In this document: positions 16,875 through 25,344 of the stretch, one piece after another
How the letters are laid out: each line of letters opens with the position of its first letter
Numbering within the stretch: the first letter of the stretch is position 1
From: Planctomycetota bacterium
Lineage (GTDB): Bacteria > Planctomycetota > Planctomycetia > Gemmatales > Gemmataceae
Length of the DNA stretch: 62,258 nt
Direction of reading: 5' to 3'
Assembly (NCBI GenBank): GCA_003669555.1
Contig: QWOS01000089.1
Location: forward strand, 1 to 62,258
Made by a program: the position numbers and the translations under genes
The notes under the pieces: generated by a model
What the model saw: only the letters and a program-made list of their open reading frames with translations
What the model was told of the DNA's origin: nothing
Databases searched by the model: none

Positions 16875-17615
16875 ATGAGCGCTGGAAATTCTTCCGAAAA
16901 CCTGCCCCTCGACAAAAGCGCCTCGCGCATCCAGGGCATGTTTGCCACCATCGCCCACAAATACGACTTCCTGAATCACACGCTAAGCTTCCATATCGAT
17001 AGATACTGGCGTTGGCGCACCACCCGTCTGGCACCGCTACCATCAGACGGCTCCGCAGTTCTGGACACCTGCACCGGCACCGGGGATTTGGCCCTGGCCT
17101 ATTTTCGCCTGGCCAAGGGCCGTAATTCATTGGTGGGAACCGACTTCTGTATTCCCATGCTGGAACACGCCTGCCAAAAAAAACGGGGCGGTCCGGGGCC
17201 TGCTTTTCTGGCAGCCGATACCTTGCGCCTGCCGTTTCCCGCCGCTTGTTTTGGCCTGGTGACAGTGGCCTTTGGGTTGCGGAATGTCTCCGACACAGCA
17301 GGCGGTTTGCGGGAGCTGGCCCGGGTGTGCAAGCCGGGAGGCATGGTGGCAGTTCTGGAATTTTCCAGCCCCCGACTCTGGCCCTTCAGTTGGATCTACC
17401 GCTTTTATTTCCGCAATATCCTTCCCCGGATTGGCCAATGGGTGAGCCGCAGCAACGATTTTGCCTATGGTTACCTGCCCGCCAGCGTGGCGTCCTTCCC
17501 GGAAAGGCAGGCCCTGGCCAGCCTGCTGGAAGCCGCCGGTTTGCGCGAGGTTCGCTACCATCCCCTCACCCTGGGTGTGGCCACCCTGTATCTGGGGCGG
17601 AAGCCCGGGGTTTGA
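16875..17615 (+). CDS. ubiE: demethylmenaquinone/ubiquinone C-methyltransferase
   Basis: SAM-dependent methylation of demethylmenaquinone, the last step of menaquinone synthesis. 246 residues, normal length. Landmarks: VQGMF-type start (RIQGMFATIAHKYDFLNHTLSFHIDRYWR), SAM-binding VLDTCTGTGDLALAY (about 58-72), and FGLRNVSDTAGGLRELARVCKPGG (about 133-156), all signatures of UbiE/MenG. Given planctomycete respiration, MenG is the likely role. Followed after 48 bases by hemE. Confidence 0.95.
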   Translation: MSAGNSSENLPLDKSASRIQGMFATIAHKYDFLNHTLSFHIDRYWRWRTTRLAPLPSDGSAVLDTCTGTGDLALAYFRLAKGRNSLVGTDFCIPMLEHACQKKRGGPGPAFLAADTLRLPFPAACFGLVTVAFGLRNVSDTAGGLRELARVCKPGGMVAVLEFSSPRLWPFSWIYRFYFRNILPRIGQWVSRSNDFAYGYLPASVASFPERQALASLLEAAGLREVRYHPLTLGVATLYLGRKPGV

Positions 17616-17663
17616 TCCTCTAGAACTACCAGTATCAGCCAAGCGACAGGAAAACAGATACCC

Positions 17664-18683
17664 ATGACCACTGAACATCTCCTCCTTCGCGCCGCCCGGG
17701 GCGAAACCATCGAACGGGTCCCTGTCTGGGCCATGCGTCAGGCCGGGCGGTGGGACCCCGAGTTCATGCGCGTGCGCGCCGGGCAGGATTTTTTCTCGTT
17801 TTCGGAGGATGTGGAACGGTCGGCGGAGGTGTCGATCCTGCCTACCCGTTTCGGAGTGGATGCGGTCATCCTTTTTTACGATATCACCACGCTGCCTTTG
17901 GCAATGGGGCTGCCTTTCACCCTGCAAACCGATCGGGGCCCGGTGCCTGACCGGCCCATTCGCACCCTGAAAGATCTGGAAAGACTCAACCCTGACCCTG
18001 CCCCCTCCAGCTACGGGCACATCACCAGCCTGCTGGGCCGCGTGCGGCAGCGTCTGGCCGGCAGCCTGCCGGTGCTGGTGTTTGCGGGGGCCCCCTTCAC
18101 GGTGGCGAGTTACTGCATTGGCACGGGTAAGGACCTGGTCGCCACCCGGGCTTTCGCGGCAGAGAATCCCCAGGTTTTCACGGCGCTGCTCGAACGGCTG
18201 GGGCATGCCACGGTGGGTTTTGTCAACACCCTGCTGGGACTGGGGGCCGATGCCTGGCAACTGTTCGACAGTTGGGCCGGCAAACTGAACGAGGTGGAAT
18301 ACGACACCTGGGCCCAGCGCTGGCATGTGGAGATTTTGGCCCGGACCGCCCGCACTCATCCTGACAAACCTGCCATTTTGTTCGTGAAAGAAAGCCCCTA
18401 TCTCGACAAGCTGTGCGCGGCGGGCGCGCCTGTGGTGTCGCTGGGTTCAGGGCACAACCTGGCCGAAGCCCGGGCGCGCTGGCCGCACCTGGTTTTCCAG
18501 GGAAATGTCGCGGAAAAAATGCTGCGCGAAGGCACACCCGACCAGGTGAGGCAGGCCGTGCGTGACTGCCTGAAAGCCGGTGGCGGTCAGCGCCACATCC
18601 TGAACCTCAACCACGGCGTCGATCGCCGCACTCCACCCGAAAACTTCCAGGCCTATATCGACGCGGCACGGGCGGGGGTGTGA
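17664..18683 (+). CDS. hemE: uroporphyrinogen decarboxylase
   Basis: Decarboxylates uroporphyrinogen III to coproporphyrinogen III in haem synthesis. 339 residues. The N-terminal signature is VPVWAMRQAGRWDPEFMRVR, where the usual GRYLPEY is replaced by GRWDPEF; downstream landmarks are GVDAVILFYDITTLPLAMGLPF, FAGAPFTVASYCIG and the C-terminal HILNLNHGVDRRTPPEN, where the usual GHGV is NHGV. Cytoplasmic; paired with the menaquinone gene upstream, so both supply the respiratory chain. Confidence 0.95.
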   Translation: MTTEHLLLRAARGETIERVPVWAMRQAGRWDPEFMRVRAGQDFFSFSEDVERSAEVSILPTRFGVDAVILFYDITTLPLAMGLPFTLQTDRGPVPDRPIRTLKDLERLNPDPAPSSYGHITSLLGRVRQRLAGSLPVLVFAGAPFTVASYCIGTGKDLVATRAFAAENPQVFTALLERLGHATVGFVNTLLGLGADAWQLFDSWAGKLNEVEYDTWAQRWHVEILARTARTHPDKPAILFVKESPYLDKLCAAGAPVVSLGSGHNLAEARARWPHLVFQGNVAEKMLREGTPDQVRQAVRDCLKAGGGQRHILNLNHGVDRRTPPENFQAYIDAARAGV

Positions 18684-18883
18684 CCAGACAGAGGCCCGCC
18701 CGCTGCCCGAATATCTTCCCGGAGGGTGGGGATGCAGGAAGAAGCGGGCCGGAGGCCGCGCTCTCAGGGAAAACCAATAAAACCCGGGAAGAACGGGCCC
18801 TATCGCAAAGGTATCAACCTGGGAGCGCGGATGGCGATGCCCGCTGCCGGAACAAGGCGGTTGCAAGCCCCTTATTCGGCCAG

Positions 18884-19150
18884 TCAGGATTTGCCCGGTT
18901 CGGATACCCCGGGCAGATCCCCGGGGCCGGGGGACGGGTGGGAACCCTGCTGGGCCAGGTAGTCCTGGAGCAGGTCGCGGACCAGGCGGCCCAACGATTT
19001 CCCCCGGGCATATGCCAGGTCATCGAGCAATTTAGCCTGCAAGGCAGGCAGTAATAGCTGGATTTCCACCACCGCTTCGTTGGGCCAGGGTGGGCAGGAG
19101 TTCACCATCAGACCTTTGGTGGGGCTATTAGTCTGGATACAAATTGACAT
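18884..19150 (-). CDS. small ribbon-helix-helix-like protein
   Basis: 88 residues. AGGAGA lies 7 bases before the ATG at 19150, which is why I prefer it over an upstream ATG at 19348. The middle (VVEIQLLLPALQAKLLDDLAYARGKSLGRLVRDLLQDYLAQQ) has the strand-helix-helix pattern of ribbon-helix-helix DNA-binding or antitoxin-like proteins, but the match is by pattern only. The C-terminal 20 residues are Pro/Gly/Ser-rich and probably disordered. No toxin-like partner is evident next to it. Confidence 0.55.
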   Translation of the reverse strand: MSICIQTNSPTKGLMVNSCPPWPNEAVVEIQLLLPALQAKLLDDLAYARGKSLGRLVRDLLQDYLAQQGSHPSPGPGDLPGVSEPGKS

Positions 19151-19268
19151 GGCTGCATTCTCCTGATGAATCCACACAGTTTTCGGATGCGGCTGATGCT
19201 GGCATCGCCCCTGGGCTTTGGCCCCGCAGGGTGGCTTGTGCAAGCAAAAAAAGGGCGGCGCCGCAGGT

Positions 19269-19727
19269 TTATTCCGCGAGATAGCACGGCTGCTCCTGCT
19301 GGCCCAGGCGATCATGGCCCAGACAATCCTGGTCGTTGCTGCTTTCATTGATTTTCAGACGCAGCACGATCCTGCCGAGGGGGGTGACCCGCATCTGCAG
19401 ACGCACCTCCAGCGCATGCCCCTCAGGGACCGTGGACAAGACCGGAACAGGCAATTGGGGCACCAATCCGGGGCCTTCGAAGTCGCCATTGTGATAACCA
19501 TTGCCGCCCTCGCCCCAGACCGTTCCCGCCAGCGGATCCTCATTCTCGTCACGCTGGATGCCACAACTGAAGTGGCCACAAGCCGGGCAGGGAACCAGCA
19601 AATGGGAGAGTTTTTCCATCACGCCTGGCATGGAAGCCAAGCCGTCACCCTGGCTGGGGCTGATCCGTTGCAGTCGCAGCAAGCTTTGCAAGTCAGCTTC
19701 ATTCTGGAAAAAGAAAGTCTTGTTCAT
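19269..19727 (-). CDS. hypothetical protein with a Cys-rich segment
   Basis: 152 residues, MNKTFFFQNEADLQSLLRLQRISPSQ at the start. A CPACGHFSC segment (about 47-55) could be half of a zinc site, but no second Cys pair is seen. The rest shows no recognised family. It lies 118 bases upstream of the ribbon-helix-helix-like gene on the same strand. Codon use looks like the neighbours, which supports a real gene; function unknown. Confidence 0.5.
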   Translation of the reverse strand: MNKTFFFQNEADLQSLLRLQRISPSQGDGLASMPGVMEKLSHLLVPCPACGHFSCGIQRDENEDPLAGTVWGEGGNGYHNGDFEGPGLVPQLPVPVLSTVPEGHALEVRLQMRVTPLGRIVLRLKINESSNDQDCLGHDRLGQQEQPCYLAE

Positions 19728-20139
19728 GGGTGGCTACCCCCACAAACGGCCGTGCTCCTCACCAGGGGAACCAGCCGGGACACAACTTTGGGGGAATGGG
19801 CTGATAAACCACCCGAAAAGGCACGGCCCTTCCCGGGTGAACCCCCATACCGGGATTCGAAAAACAAATTTGGCATAGCTGAACTCCAAGCTGACAGGAG
19901 GGGCACTTGGGAAAGCCAAAGATAATAGGATTAATTTATCCGATTAAATCCAGGTTTGCAAGCCCATTGGCCCCGGCCTGCCACATATGACCCGGGCAGA
20001 TCTCGTTCAGCGGCCCCAGCCAGCCCTTTTTATGGTCCGCATTGGCCGTTCCTCCCCACGCTGAGGGAAGGCTGCCAGGTCTACAGCCGCGCCGGATATC
20101 GGGAATTGTTTTTCAACGCTGGGCCTATCCCTATTGAGA
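19728..20139. other. intergenic region, no gene seen
   Basis: Short open frames on both strands lack ribosome binding sites and recognisable content. A/T-rich bases at about 19920-19955 could be part of the promoter of the 152-residue gene (minus strand). Confidence 0.4.
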
Positions 20140-20763
20140 TCAGAAAGGGCCGGTTGACGGCAAGGCACGCCTCATTTGAACCCATTGAAGAATGGCCCCC
20201 CCAAGAAAGCCAACCGCCATCAGGGAATGGGCCAGGGGGTAGGAATGGGGGTGGCTGGCCATCGGCAAGAATATCCCGGCGAGCACTGTCGAAAAGACGA
20301 GGCCAAAACAGTAGCTCTGCCCCCCGCCACCCAGGGCCCCGCGCACCAGAATCGCGGTAAAAAGTGCCAGTATGCCAAAGCTGGTGGCGTGAAGGAGGGC
20401 GGTTCGCACGGTGCCCACCGTGGGGCCAACCATGGTGGCCAGGGTGAACCCGCAGGCGGCAATCCACACGACACTATGGCAGGTGATAGACAGAACCACC
20501 TGGGTAGCGATTTCCGGCGCCGGATGGCCGGCAAAGCCAGCCCGCAGGAACAGTCCCGCCGGGCCGAGCATCAGGATCACCCCAAGCAGACCCACTTGAA
20601 ACCAGTCGTTGTCGACCAGCAGGCTGGCGACCGCTGCACCCGCTGCCACGAGTGAAAAAAGAACCCCAGGGACCACCCTCCCACCGCCAGCGGGAAGGCA
20701 CACCCCCGGCGGCAACACCGGCAGATCGTCGGGAATCCGGATGGGTCTATCCGCAGCCATCAC
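20140..20763 (-). CDS. hypothetical multi-span membrane protein
   Basis: 207 residues with about six hydrophobic segments (for example VVPGVLFSLVAAGAAVASLLV, VGLLGVILMLGPAGLFLRAGF, LAGIFLPMASH and HSLMAVGFLGGAILQWVQM). A Pro-rich cytoplasmic start (MMAADRPIRIPDDLPVLPPG). No family recognised. Its start codon abuts the 3' end of the decayed transposase at 20760, so its upstream region has been reshaped by that element and its promoter may lie inside it. Confidence 0.65.
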   Translation of the reverse strand: MMAADRPIRIPDDLPVLPPGVCLPAGGGRVVPGVLFSLVAAGAAVASLLVDNDWFQVGLLGVILMLGPAGLFLRAGFAGHPAPEIATQVVLSITCHSVVWIAACGFTLATMVGPTVGTVRTALLHATSFGILALFTAILVRGALGGGGQSYCFGLVFSTVLAGIFLPMASHPHSYPLAHSLMAVGFLGGAILQWVQMRRALPSTGPF

Positions 20764-21279
20764 TTCTCCTTTGCTGGACCGCCAAAGCCCTGAAGACGGG
20801 CATTGCCTGACCAGGCCTGACTACCCACTTGCCTGCAAGGTTGCGCTGGAGAGGAAATCCTACAAGAAACCCAGCGCCAGTTCTGGTCCTCTGACGGCGT
20901 TGATTGGCCCACAAGGGGTACCGCTCGATGTACCGAAGCACTGTCAGGCAATGGTTGTCGCTTTCACCGGAAAAGCCTAAAAGCGCCCGACATGTCCGCT
21001 TCCCAGGTAATGGCGGTGATATCGCCGGACATGGGCGGTCAGCAGCCATTGTAACCAGCCGCACAGATTTCCATCCTTTTTTGGCCACAAAAGCAGGTGG
21101 GAAATGATTGGTCATCAGGCAATAGCCTGTCACCCGCATGGGTACTGTTGGCTTCCCGCATCAGCCCCACAAAAGCCGCGAAATCCTCCTCCGTGTGAAA
21201 AACATCACTCCATCCCGTTGCCTCGATTCATGACATGGTAAACATAACCACCGCAGGAATCCCTGCATGTGCCAGGCAT
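20760..21279 (-). pseudogene. decayed REP-associated tyrosine transposase (RAYT)
   Basis: Three frames together spell a RAYT/Y1-type HUH transposase. From the ATG at 21279: MPGTCRDSCGGYVYHVMNRGNG, then a TGA; another frame carries DVFHTEEDFAAFVGLMREAN; the next gives VTGYCLMTNHF, where the family has the YCLMPNHxH active-site motif; another gives WLQWLLTAHVRRYHRHYLGS followed by a TAG; then LTVLRYIERYPLWAN and, in yet another frame, the C-terminal NWRWVS signature. At least three frameshifts and two stops, and about 520 bases against roughly 650-700 for an intact gene. These enzymes mobilise REP palindromes, and palindromes lie directly beside it. Confidence 0.85.
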
Positions 21280-21467
21280 TTCCCTGCTCTAGCCCAATTA
21301 CCCTGCCAAAAAAGGAGAATGGCCCTTTTTACTTTGCTGATAACGGCTCCTGGTCTGCGTCAGTCCTTGCTGCCTGGGCATGGCTCAGGGTGGTTCCCGC
21401 AGGCTCTTGACTTATCCGCCGTTTCCTTGCCGCTTTACTTATTTCTCTCTCCCCAGTCAGCAGCCAG

Positions 21468-21522
21468 CCAACTCCGCAACTCCGCAACACCCCCCCCGGG
21501 TGTTGCGGAGTTGCGGAGTTGG
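21468..21522. repeat. REP-like palindrome 1
   Basis: A perfect 25-bp inverted repeat (21468-21492 against 21498-21522) around a C5 loop. Each arm is built from AACTCCGC-type octamers (two copies) plus AACACCC. It is the most perfect of five related palindromes beside the RAYT remnant. Confidence 0.9.
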
Positions 21523-21540
21523 CCAAGCCTCAAATCACCT

Positions 21541-21707
21541 GAATGGGAATCCATTCATAAAAAAAAACAGACACCTTCAGGTGTCGAAGAGATTGTGGGA
21601 ATGAGGCGTCAGCCGATATTCCTGCCAGTAGGTTTTGGTTTTCCTACTACTATTCAACCCATTTTGGGTTGAATATATGGCCTCTCCTTTCCACCCTTTG
21701 GGTGGAA
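21541..21707. other. cluster of five small hairpins
   Basis: Five successive inverted repeats: GAATGG/CCATTC (21541-21556), GACACCT/AGGTGTC (21570-21585, next to an A run), AGTAGG/CCTACT (21627-21648), an 11-bp stem TATTCAACCCA/TGGGTTGAATA (21651-21675, loop TTT) and TTCCACCC/GGGTGGAA (21689-21707, loop TTT). No protein-coding content. Could be a structured RNA, ends of a mobile element, or stacked terminators. Confidence 0.6.
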
Positions 21708-21796
21708 CCCAAGGGGGACGGCGCGCTGGGACTAGCCCGTGGGCCTTATGGTTCATTCTATCCCGGTACCCTACCGGAAAAACAGGGGCCCGCCGG

Positions 21797-21842
21797 CCAA
21801 CTCCGCAACTCCGCAACACCCCCCCCGGTGTTGCGGAGTTGG
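21797..21842. repeat. REP-like palindrome 2
   Basis: Left arm carries two AACTCCGC units and ACACC; right arm GGTGTTGCGGAGTTGG carries one unit, giving a 16-bp paired core around C-rich loop. Followed by GGAGTTGGAAAGTTGC, a degenerate extension seen after other copies. Confidence 0.85.
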
Positions 21843-21913
21843 AAGGAGTTGGAAAGTTGCCTACCCAAACAGCTTAAACCCACCAGACGGGTCGCGACAT
21901 GACCCACAGCCAG

Positions 21914-21968
21914 CCAACTCCGCAACTCCGCAACTCCGCAACACCCCCCCCCGGAGTTGCGGAGTTGG
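21914..21968. repeat. REP-like palindrome 3
   Basis: Left arm has three AACTCCGC units then AACACCCCCCCCC; right arm has GGAGTTGCGGAGTTGG. Same family as palindromes 1, 2, 4 and 5, with different octamer numbers on each side. Confidence 0.85.
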
Positions 21969-22055
21969 AAGGAGGTAAAAGTTTACCCAAAAACACACCA
22001 CCCACAGTTCGGCTACCGCCAAGCCTGATAGGTCACCGAATGCGCCCACAGCCTT

Positions 22056-22109
22056 CCAACTCCGCAACCCCCGGGGGGGTGTTGCGGAGTTGCGGAGTTG
22101 CGGAGTTGG
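22056..22109. repeat. REP-like palindrome 4
   Basis: CCAACTCCGCAACCCCC against GGGGGGGTGTTGCGGAG, with the right arm extended to three GGAGTTGC units, then GGAGTTGGAA twice. Inside copy one of the tandem duplication. Confidence 0.85.
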
Positions 22110-22421
22110 AAGGAGTTGGAAGGAGTTGGAAAGTTGCCCCCAAAAACACACCACCCACAGCTCGACTACCACCAAGCCTGATAGGTCACCGAATGCGCCA
22201 CAGCCCGAGGCCCGGCTCGCCAAGCCAGTCTGGATCAGCCGGTGTGAGACCAAGGGTTGTCGGGGCGCCCGCCACAGGGTTGGCAAAACCCAGGTGAGCC
22301 GGGCACGGCAGTGCTCGGGCTTAGATTCAACTCGGCGACGGTTGAGTTTACCCAAAAAACACACCACCCACAGCTCGGCTACCGCCAAGCCTGTTAGGTC
22401 ACCGAATGCGCCCACAGCAAG

Positions 22422-22467
22422 CCAACTCCGCAACCCCCGGGGGGGTGTTGCGGAGTTGCGGAGTTGG
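22422..22467. repeat. REP-like palindrome 5
   Basis: Same core as palindrome 4 but with two GGAGTTGC units on the right arm. Inside copy two of the tandem duplication, showing that octamer copy number changed after the duplication. Confidence 0.85.
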
Positions 22468-22664
22468 AAGGAGTTGGAAAGTTGCCCCCAAAAACACACC
22501 ACCCACAGCTCGACTACCACCAAGCCTGATAGGTCACCGAATGCGCCACAGCCCGAGGCCCGGCTCGCCAAGCCAGTGTGGATCAGCCGGTGTGAGACGG
22601 GGGGTTGTCGGGGCGCCCGCCACAGGGTTGGCAAAACCCAGGTGAGCCGGCTCATTAAAACTAA

Positions 22665-22757
22665 AGCCTGACCAGGCCTGACCACCCACTTTCCGGCAAG
22701 GTTGCGCTGGAGAGGAAATCCTCCAAGAGACCCAGCGCCAGTTCTGGTTTGATTTCG
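22665..22757 (-). pseudogene. 3' fragment of a second RAYT copy
   Basis: About 80 bases nearly identical to the 3' end of the first RAYT remnant (20803-20888), encoding NWRWVSWRISSPAQPC against NWRWVSCRISSPAQPC. Same orientation. The rest of this copy is absent, so the island is bounded by direct repeats of the transposase end. Confidence 0.8.
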
Positions 22758-25331
22758 TCACCGGCCTTGAAGATAGGCAATCAGGTCAAGCACATCGGAT
22801 CGCGTGAGCGTGTCCAGCAAGCCTTCAGGCATGAAAGAAACCGGGGATGGCGTGGTGCTTTCGAGTTCATTCGTCCGGAATCGCACCTCGCTGCCTCCCG
22901 GATCGTTCGGATTGGTTGCGACCATGAGGATATCGCCAGCCATATTGACCGTGCGGCCAATATGCGTTTTACCATCCTTCATGCTGTAAATCATCATGCC
23001 GTATTGTTCATTGATCACCTTCCCAGGGTTCAAGATATTGTCCAGCAGGTCGCGAGGGCTGTAGCGCCCACTGGCATGGGTAAGGTCAGGGCCGCCAAAG
23101 CCACCCTCACCCTGAAAACTGTGGCAGGCAACACACGAAGCCGCGGTGAAAAGCTTGCGCCCGTTTTCGGTGTCCCGCTTTTGTCCCAATCCGGCCTCAA
23201 GGTCCGGCATCAGGTCCTCCATCCGCCATTTTTTAACAAATTTACGAGAGGTTTTAGGGATGATTGCCTGAGGCTGCCGTGCCCTGGCAATCGGTTCCGC
23301 GTATTTCTGGCGCTGGGTATCTGTGAGCATGGCAATGACTGCGTGCAATTCGCGGTCGCGCATCGCTCTGGCAGTTGCGCCACCTTTCCAGTAGGGCACC
23401 CGCTCCAGGGCCAACTGGAGGAAACGCTCGCGTAGTACAGGGGTCCAGGAGCCATTAGAACCTGTCAGGGCCTGGATATAAAGAACCTGCTCCTCCTGAG
23501 TGCGACTCTTCTCCAGCAAATCCAGGGTCGGCCCGATCAGGGTTTTGCTGCGCAGGCCAGCACATATCCCCACAAGCTCCTCGTTCACCCGACGGTCAGT
23601 GGACGGGATTTTCGGCTCGAGCCGGGCGATCAGCCGGGCGGCAACCTCCTCGGCATAGGCGCCGTGACGAACCGCTGAAACCGTGAGAATGCGCAGATAC
23701 CAACACTGTTCCTCCTTGCCGAGTTTATCGAAATCCAAACGATCCAGCGCGGCGAGCAGGGCAGGCTGCACGGTCTTGTCCCCATCCGTGGACCGGGCCA
23801 GGGCGAGTAGCGCCTGCAAGGCCCGCCGCGGATCGGTTTCCTGAAGCGCGCGCTGTTTCCATGCGTTTGCAGGCTGCCACTCCAGCGCCGTGCGGGCTGC
23901 TCCACGGATGGCCCGATCTTCATGCCCGAGGCAGGGCCATAACACCGGCAAGGCTTTCAGGTTCGCTTCCCCATGGAACTCCTCCAGGTGGCGGCGCAAC
24001 TCCCGGGCGGTTGCGGTGGCCGGGGGTGCATCCGTGGCTGTAGCGGTGCTTTCCACCCCGGAATAAGTGACCCGATAGAGTCCTGATTGCGTGCCGCGCC
24101 CACCGATGAGGAAGTACAGGGCAGCATCCCGTGGCGAAACAGCAAGATCGGCGATCGGCAGTCCCTGCGCGCTGAGGAACGGCTCTGGCTCGGCCGAATA
24201 AGATGCGCCCTTTGGTGTGAGATGCACGGCAAACATGCGCCCGTAACTCCAGTCACAGGCAAATAGCGCATCCTGATAGCGCGCTGGAAACCTGGCGCCG
24301 TAGCCAAAGCAGACACCCGTGGGCGATCCCGGACCAATGTTGTAGAGCGGCGGCTGGATTTCCTCCCATTTGGGTGTCCAGCTCCAAAGCATTTCCCCCG
24401 CCCGCCCGCCCCAGCCACCATCTGTTCCACTCAGGATCTGGCGAATCGCCGTGGGACGGTAATTGGGCAAGCCAAAATCGTTTTCCAGATCGCTATCGTA
24501 GGTAAACAGATCACCCCGGCGGTTGAATGCCATGTCGTAACTGTTTCGCAAACCCATGCAGAGGTATTCCCTGTTTTTGCCGTCGAGGTCGGCGCGCATC
24601 ACCCAGCCACCCGAGTAAGGTTCCTTCGCGAATTGGTGCCCCCAACTGTCCCGGTTCCAGTGCCGGGGTGTGCGCCCCTTCTCGCAGGGAAGCCCATTGC
24701 GGTCCCCGCTGACAATATAAATGGACTTGCCGTCCGGCCCCGGCACAACAGCATGCAGGCTGTGTTCATACCAGTTGGCGGCATCACCTGTCACCCGGGG
24801 GAATTCAAATAGCCGTTCCGCTGTGTCGAGCTTGTCGTCACCATCAGTGTCCCGCAGGCGCAGGAGTACTTCAGGCCGGAAATTTTGCTCCGAGTGGTCA
24901 CCATGCTGTACCACATACAGCGCACCCTGGATAAAAGCCATACCCTGGGAGTGGCCCCACTGGTTTGAGACCAGTTCCACCCGGCACGCTGTGGATTTCC
25001 CCGGCGCTGGTGGCGTGATCCTGAACAACCGCGGCCCCTGGTCGGAGGCATAGATGCGCCCCTGGTCATCGAAACACATCGCAACCCACGATCCCTGGTC
25101 ACGCGGCACCGAGTAAACCCGCTCGACCGCGAAACCCGGGTGAATCCCGATCGCGGCAGCCGGAAGGGCTTCGTCGGCAGCCTGAAGGAAAGAGACGGCG
25201 GTAACCGCCAAGGCATGAATAACCAGAAAAATGTTTCGCAAGTGCTGCTCCGCAAGGTGGTTCACATGTGGGCTTGTGCCCGGTTGAGGCCACCCGGCGG
25301 TACCAAAGGGTCCCGGGTGACCTGACCGCAT
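22758..25331 (-). CDS. PVC-type haem-domain protein with glucose-dehydrogenase-like propeller and HEAT-like region
   Basis: 857 residues. Signal-like segment (NIFLVIHALAVTAVSFLQA, about 33-51), a six-bladed soluble glucose/sorbosone dehydrogenase-type propeller (about 60-425, GMAFIQGALYVVQHGDHS, PYSGGWVMRADLDGKN, SPTGVCFGYGARFP), an alpha-helical HEAT-like region (430-690), and a C-terminal class I cytochrome c domain of the PVC type (about 735-857; CVACHSFQGEGGFGGPDLTHASGRYSPRDLLDNILNP). Likely a periplasmic haem-linked oxidoreductase of unknown substrate. The first ATG is at 25331; a TTG at 25241 directly before the signal segment is an alternative start. Starts 13 bases after the serine hydrolase stop, so co-transcribed. 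Confidence 0.9.
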   Translation of the reverse strand: MRSGHPGPFGTAGWPQPGTSPHVNHLAEQHLRNIFLVIHALAVTAVSFLQAADEALPAAAIGIHPGFAVERVYSVPRDQGSWVAMCFDDQGRIYASDQGPRLFRITPPAPGKSTACRVELVSNQWGHSQGMAFIQGALYVVQHGDHSEQNFRPEVLLRLRDTDGDDKLDTAERLFEFPRVTGDAANWYEHSLHAVVPGPDGKSIYIVSGDRNGLPCEKGRTPRHWNRDSWGHQFAKEPYSGGWVMRADLDGKNREYLCMGLRNSYDMAFNRRGDLFTYDSDLENDFGLPNYRPTAIRQILSGTDGGWGGRAGEMLWSWTPKWEEIQPPLYNIGPGSPTGVCFGYGARFPARYQDALFACDWSYGRMFAVHLTPKGASYSAEPEPFLSAQGLPIADLAVSPRDAALYFLIGGRGTQSGLYRVTYSGVESTATATDAPPATATARELRRHLEEFHGEANLKALPVLWPCLGHEDRAIRGAARTALEWQPANAWKQRALQETDPRRALQALLALARSTDGDKTVQPALLAALDRLDFDKLGKEEQCWYLRILTVSAVRHGAYAEEVAARLIARLEPKIPSTDRRVNEELVGICAGLRSKTLIGPTLDLLEKSRTQEEQVLYIQALTGSNGSWTPVLRERFLQLALERVPYWKGGATARAMRDRELHAVIAMLTDTQRQKYAEPIARARQPQAIIPKTSRKFVKKWRMEDLMPDLEAGLGQKRDTENGRKLFTAASCVACHSFQGEGGFGGPDLTHASGRYSPRDLLDNILNPGKVINEQYGMMIYSMKDGKTHIGRTVNMAGDILMVATNPNDPGGSEVRFRTNELESTTPSPVSFMPEGLLDTLTRSDVLDLIAYLQGR

Positions 25332-25344
25332 TTTCCACCAGCCG

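Larger units (their letters stand above)
21981..22650. repeat. tandem duplication of a unit of about 350-365 bp
   Basis: Two near-identical copies (about 21981-22318 and 22346-22650). The right two-thirds match at an offset of 348 bases with only a few changes across 170 bases. Each copy holds one palindrome and two copies of a sub-unit with CACACCACCCACAG...AAGCCTG.TAGGTCACCGAATGCGCC, so this sub-unit occurs four times (about 21992, 22145, 22358 and 22493). Confidence 0.88.

Noticed and set aside
17127..18359. 410-codon minus-strand frame opposite ubiE/hemE
   Set aside because: Antisense shadow over two firmly identified enzymes; Gly/Gln/His-rich without motifs.
21468..22650. Possible CRISPR array in the palindrome island
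   Set aside because: Repeats are irregularly spaced, nested and duplicated, and no cas gene is present.
21861..22685. 274-codon open frame on the minus strand in the repeat island
   Set aside because: Its peptide repeats itself in step with the palindromes and the tandem duplication, and it has no ribosome site; open frames through such repeats arise by chance.
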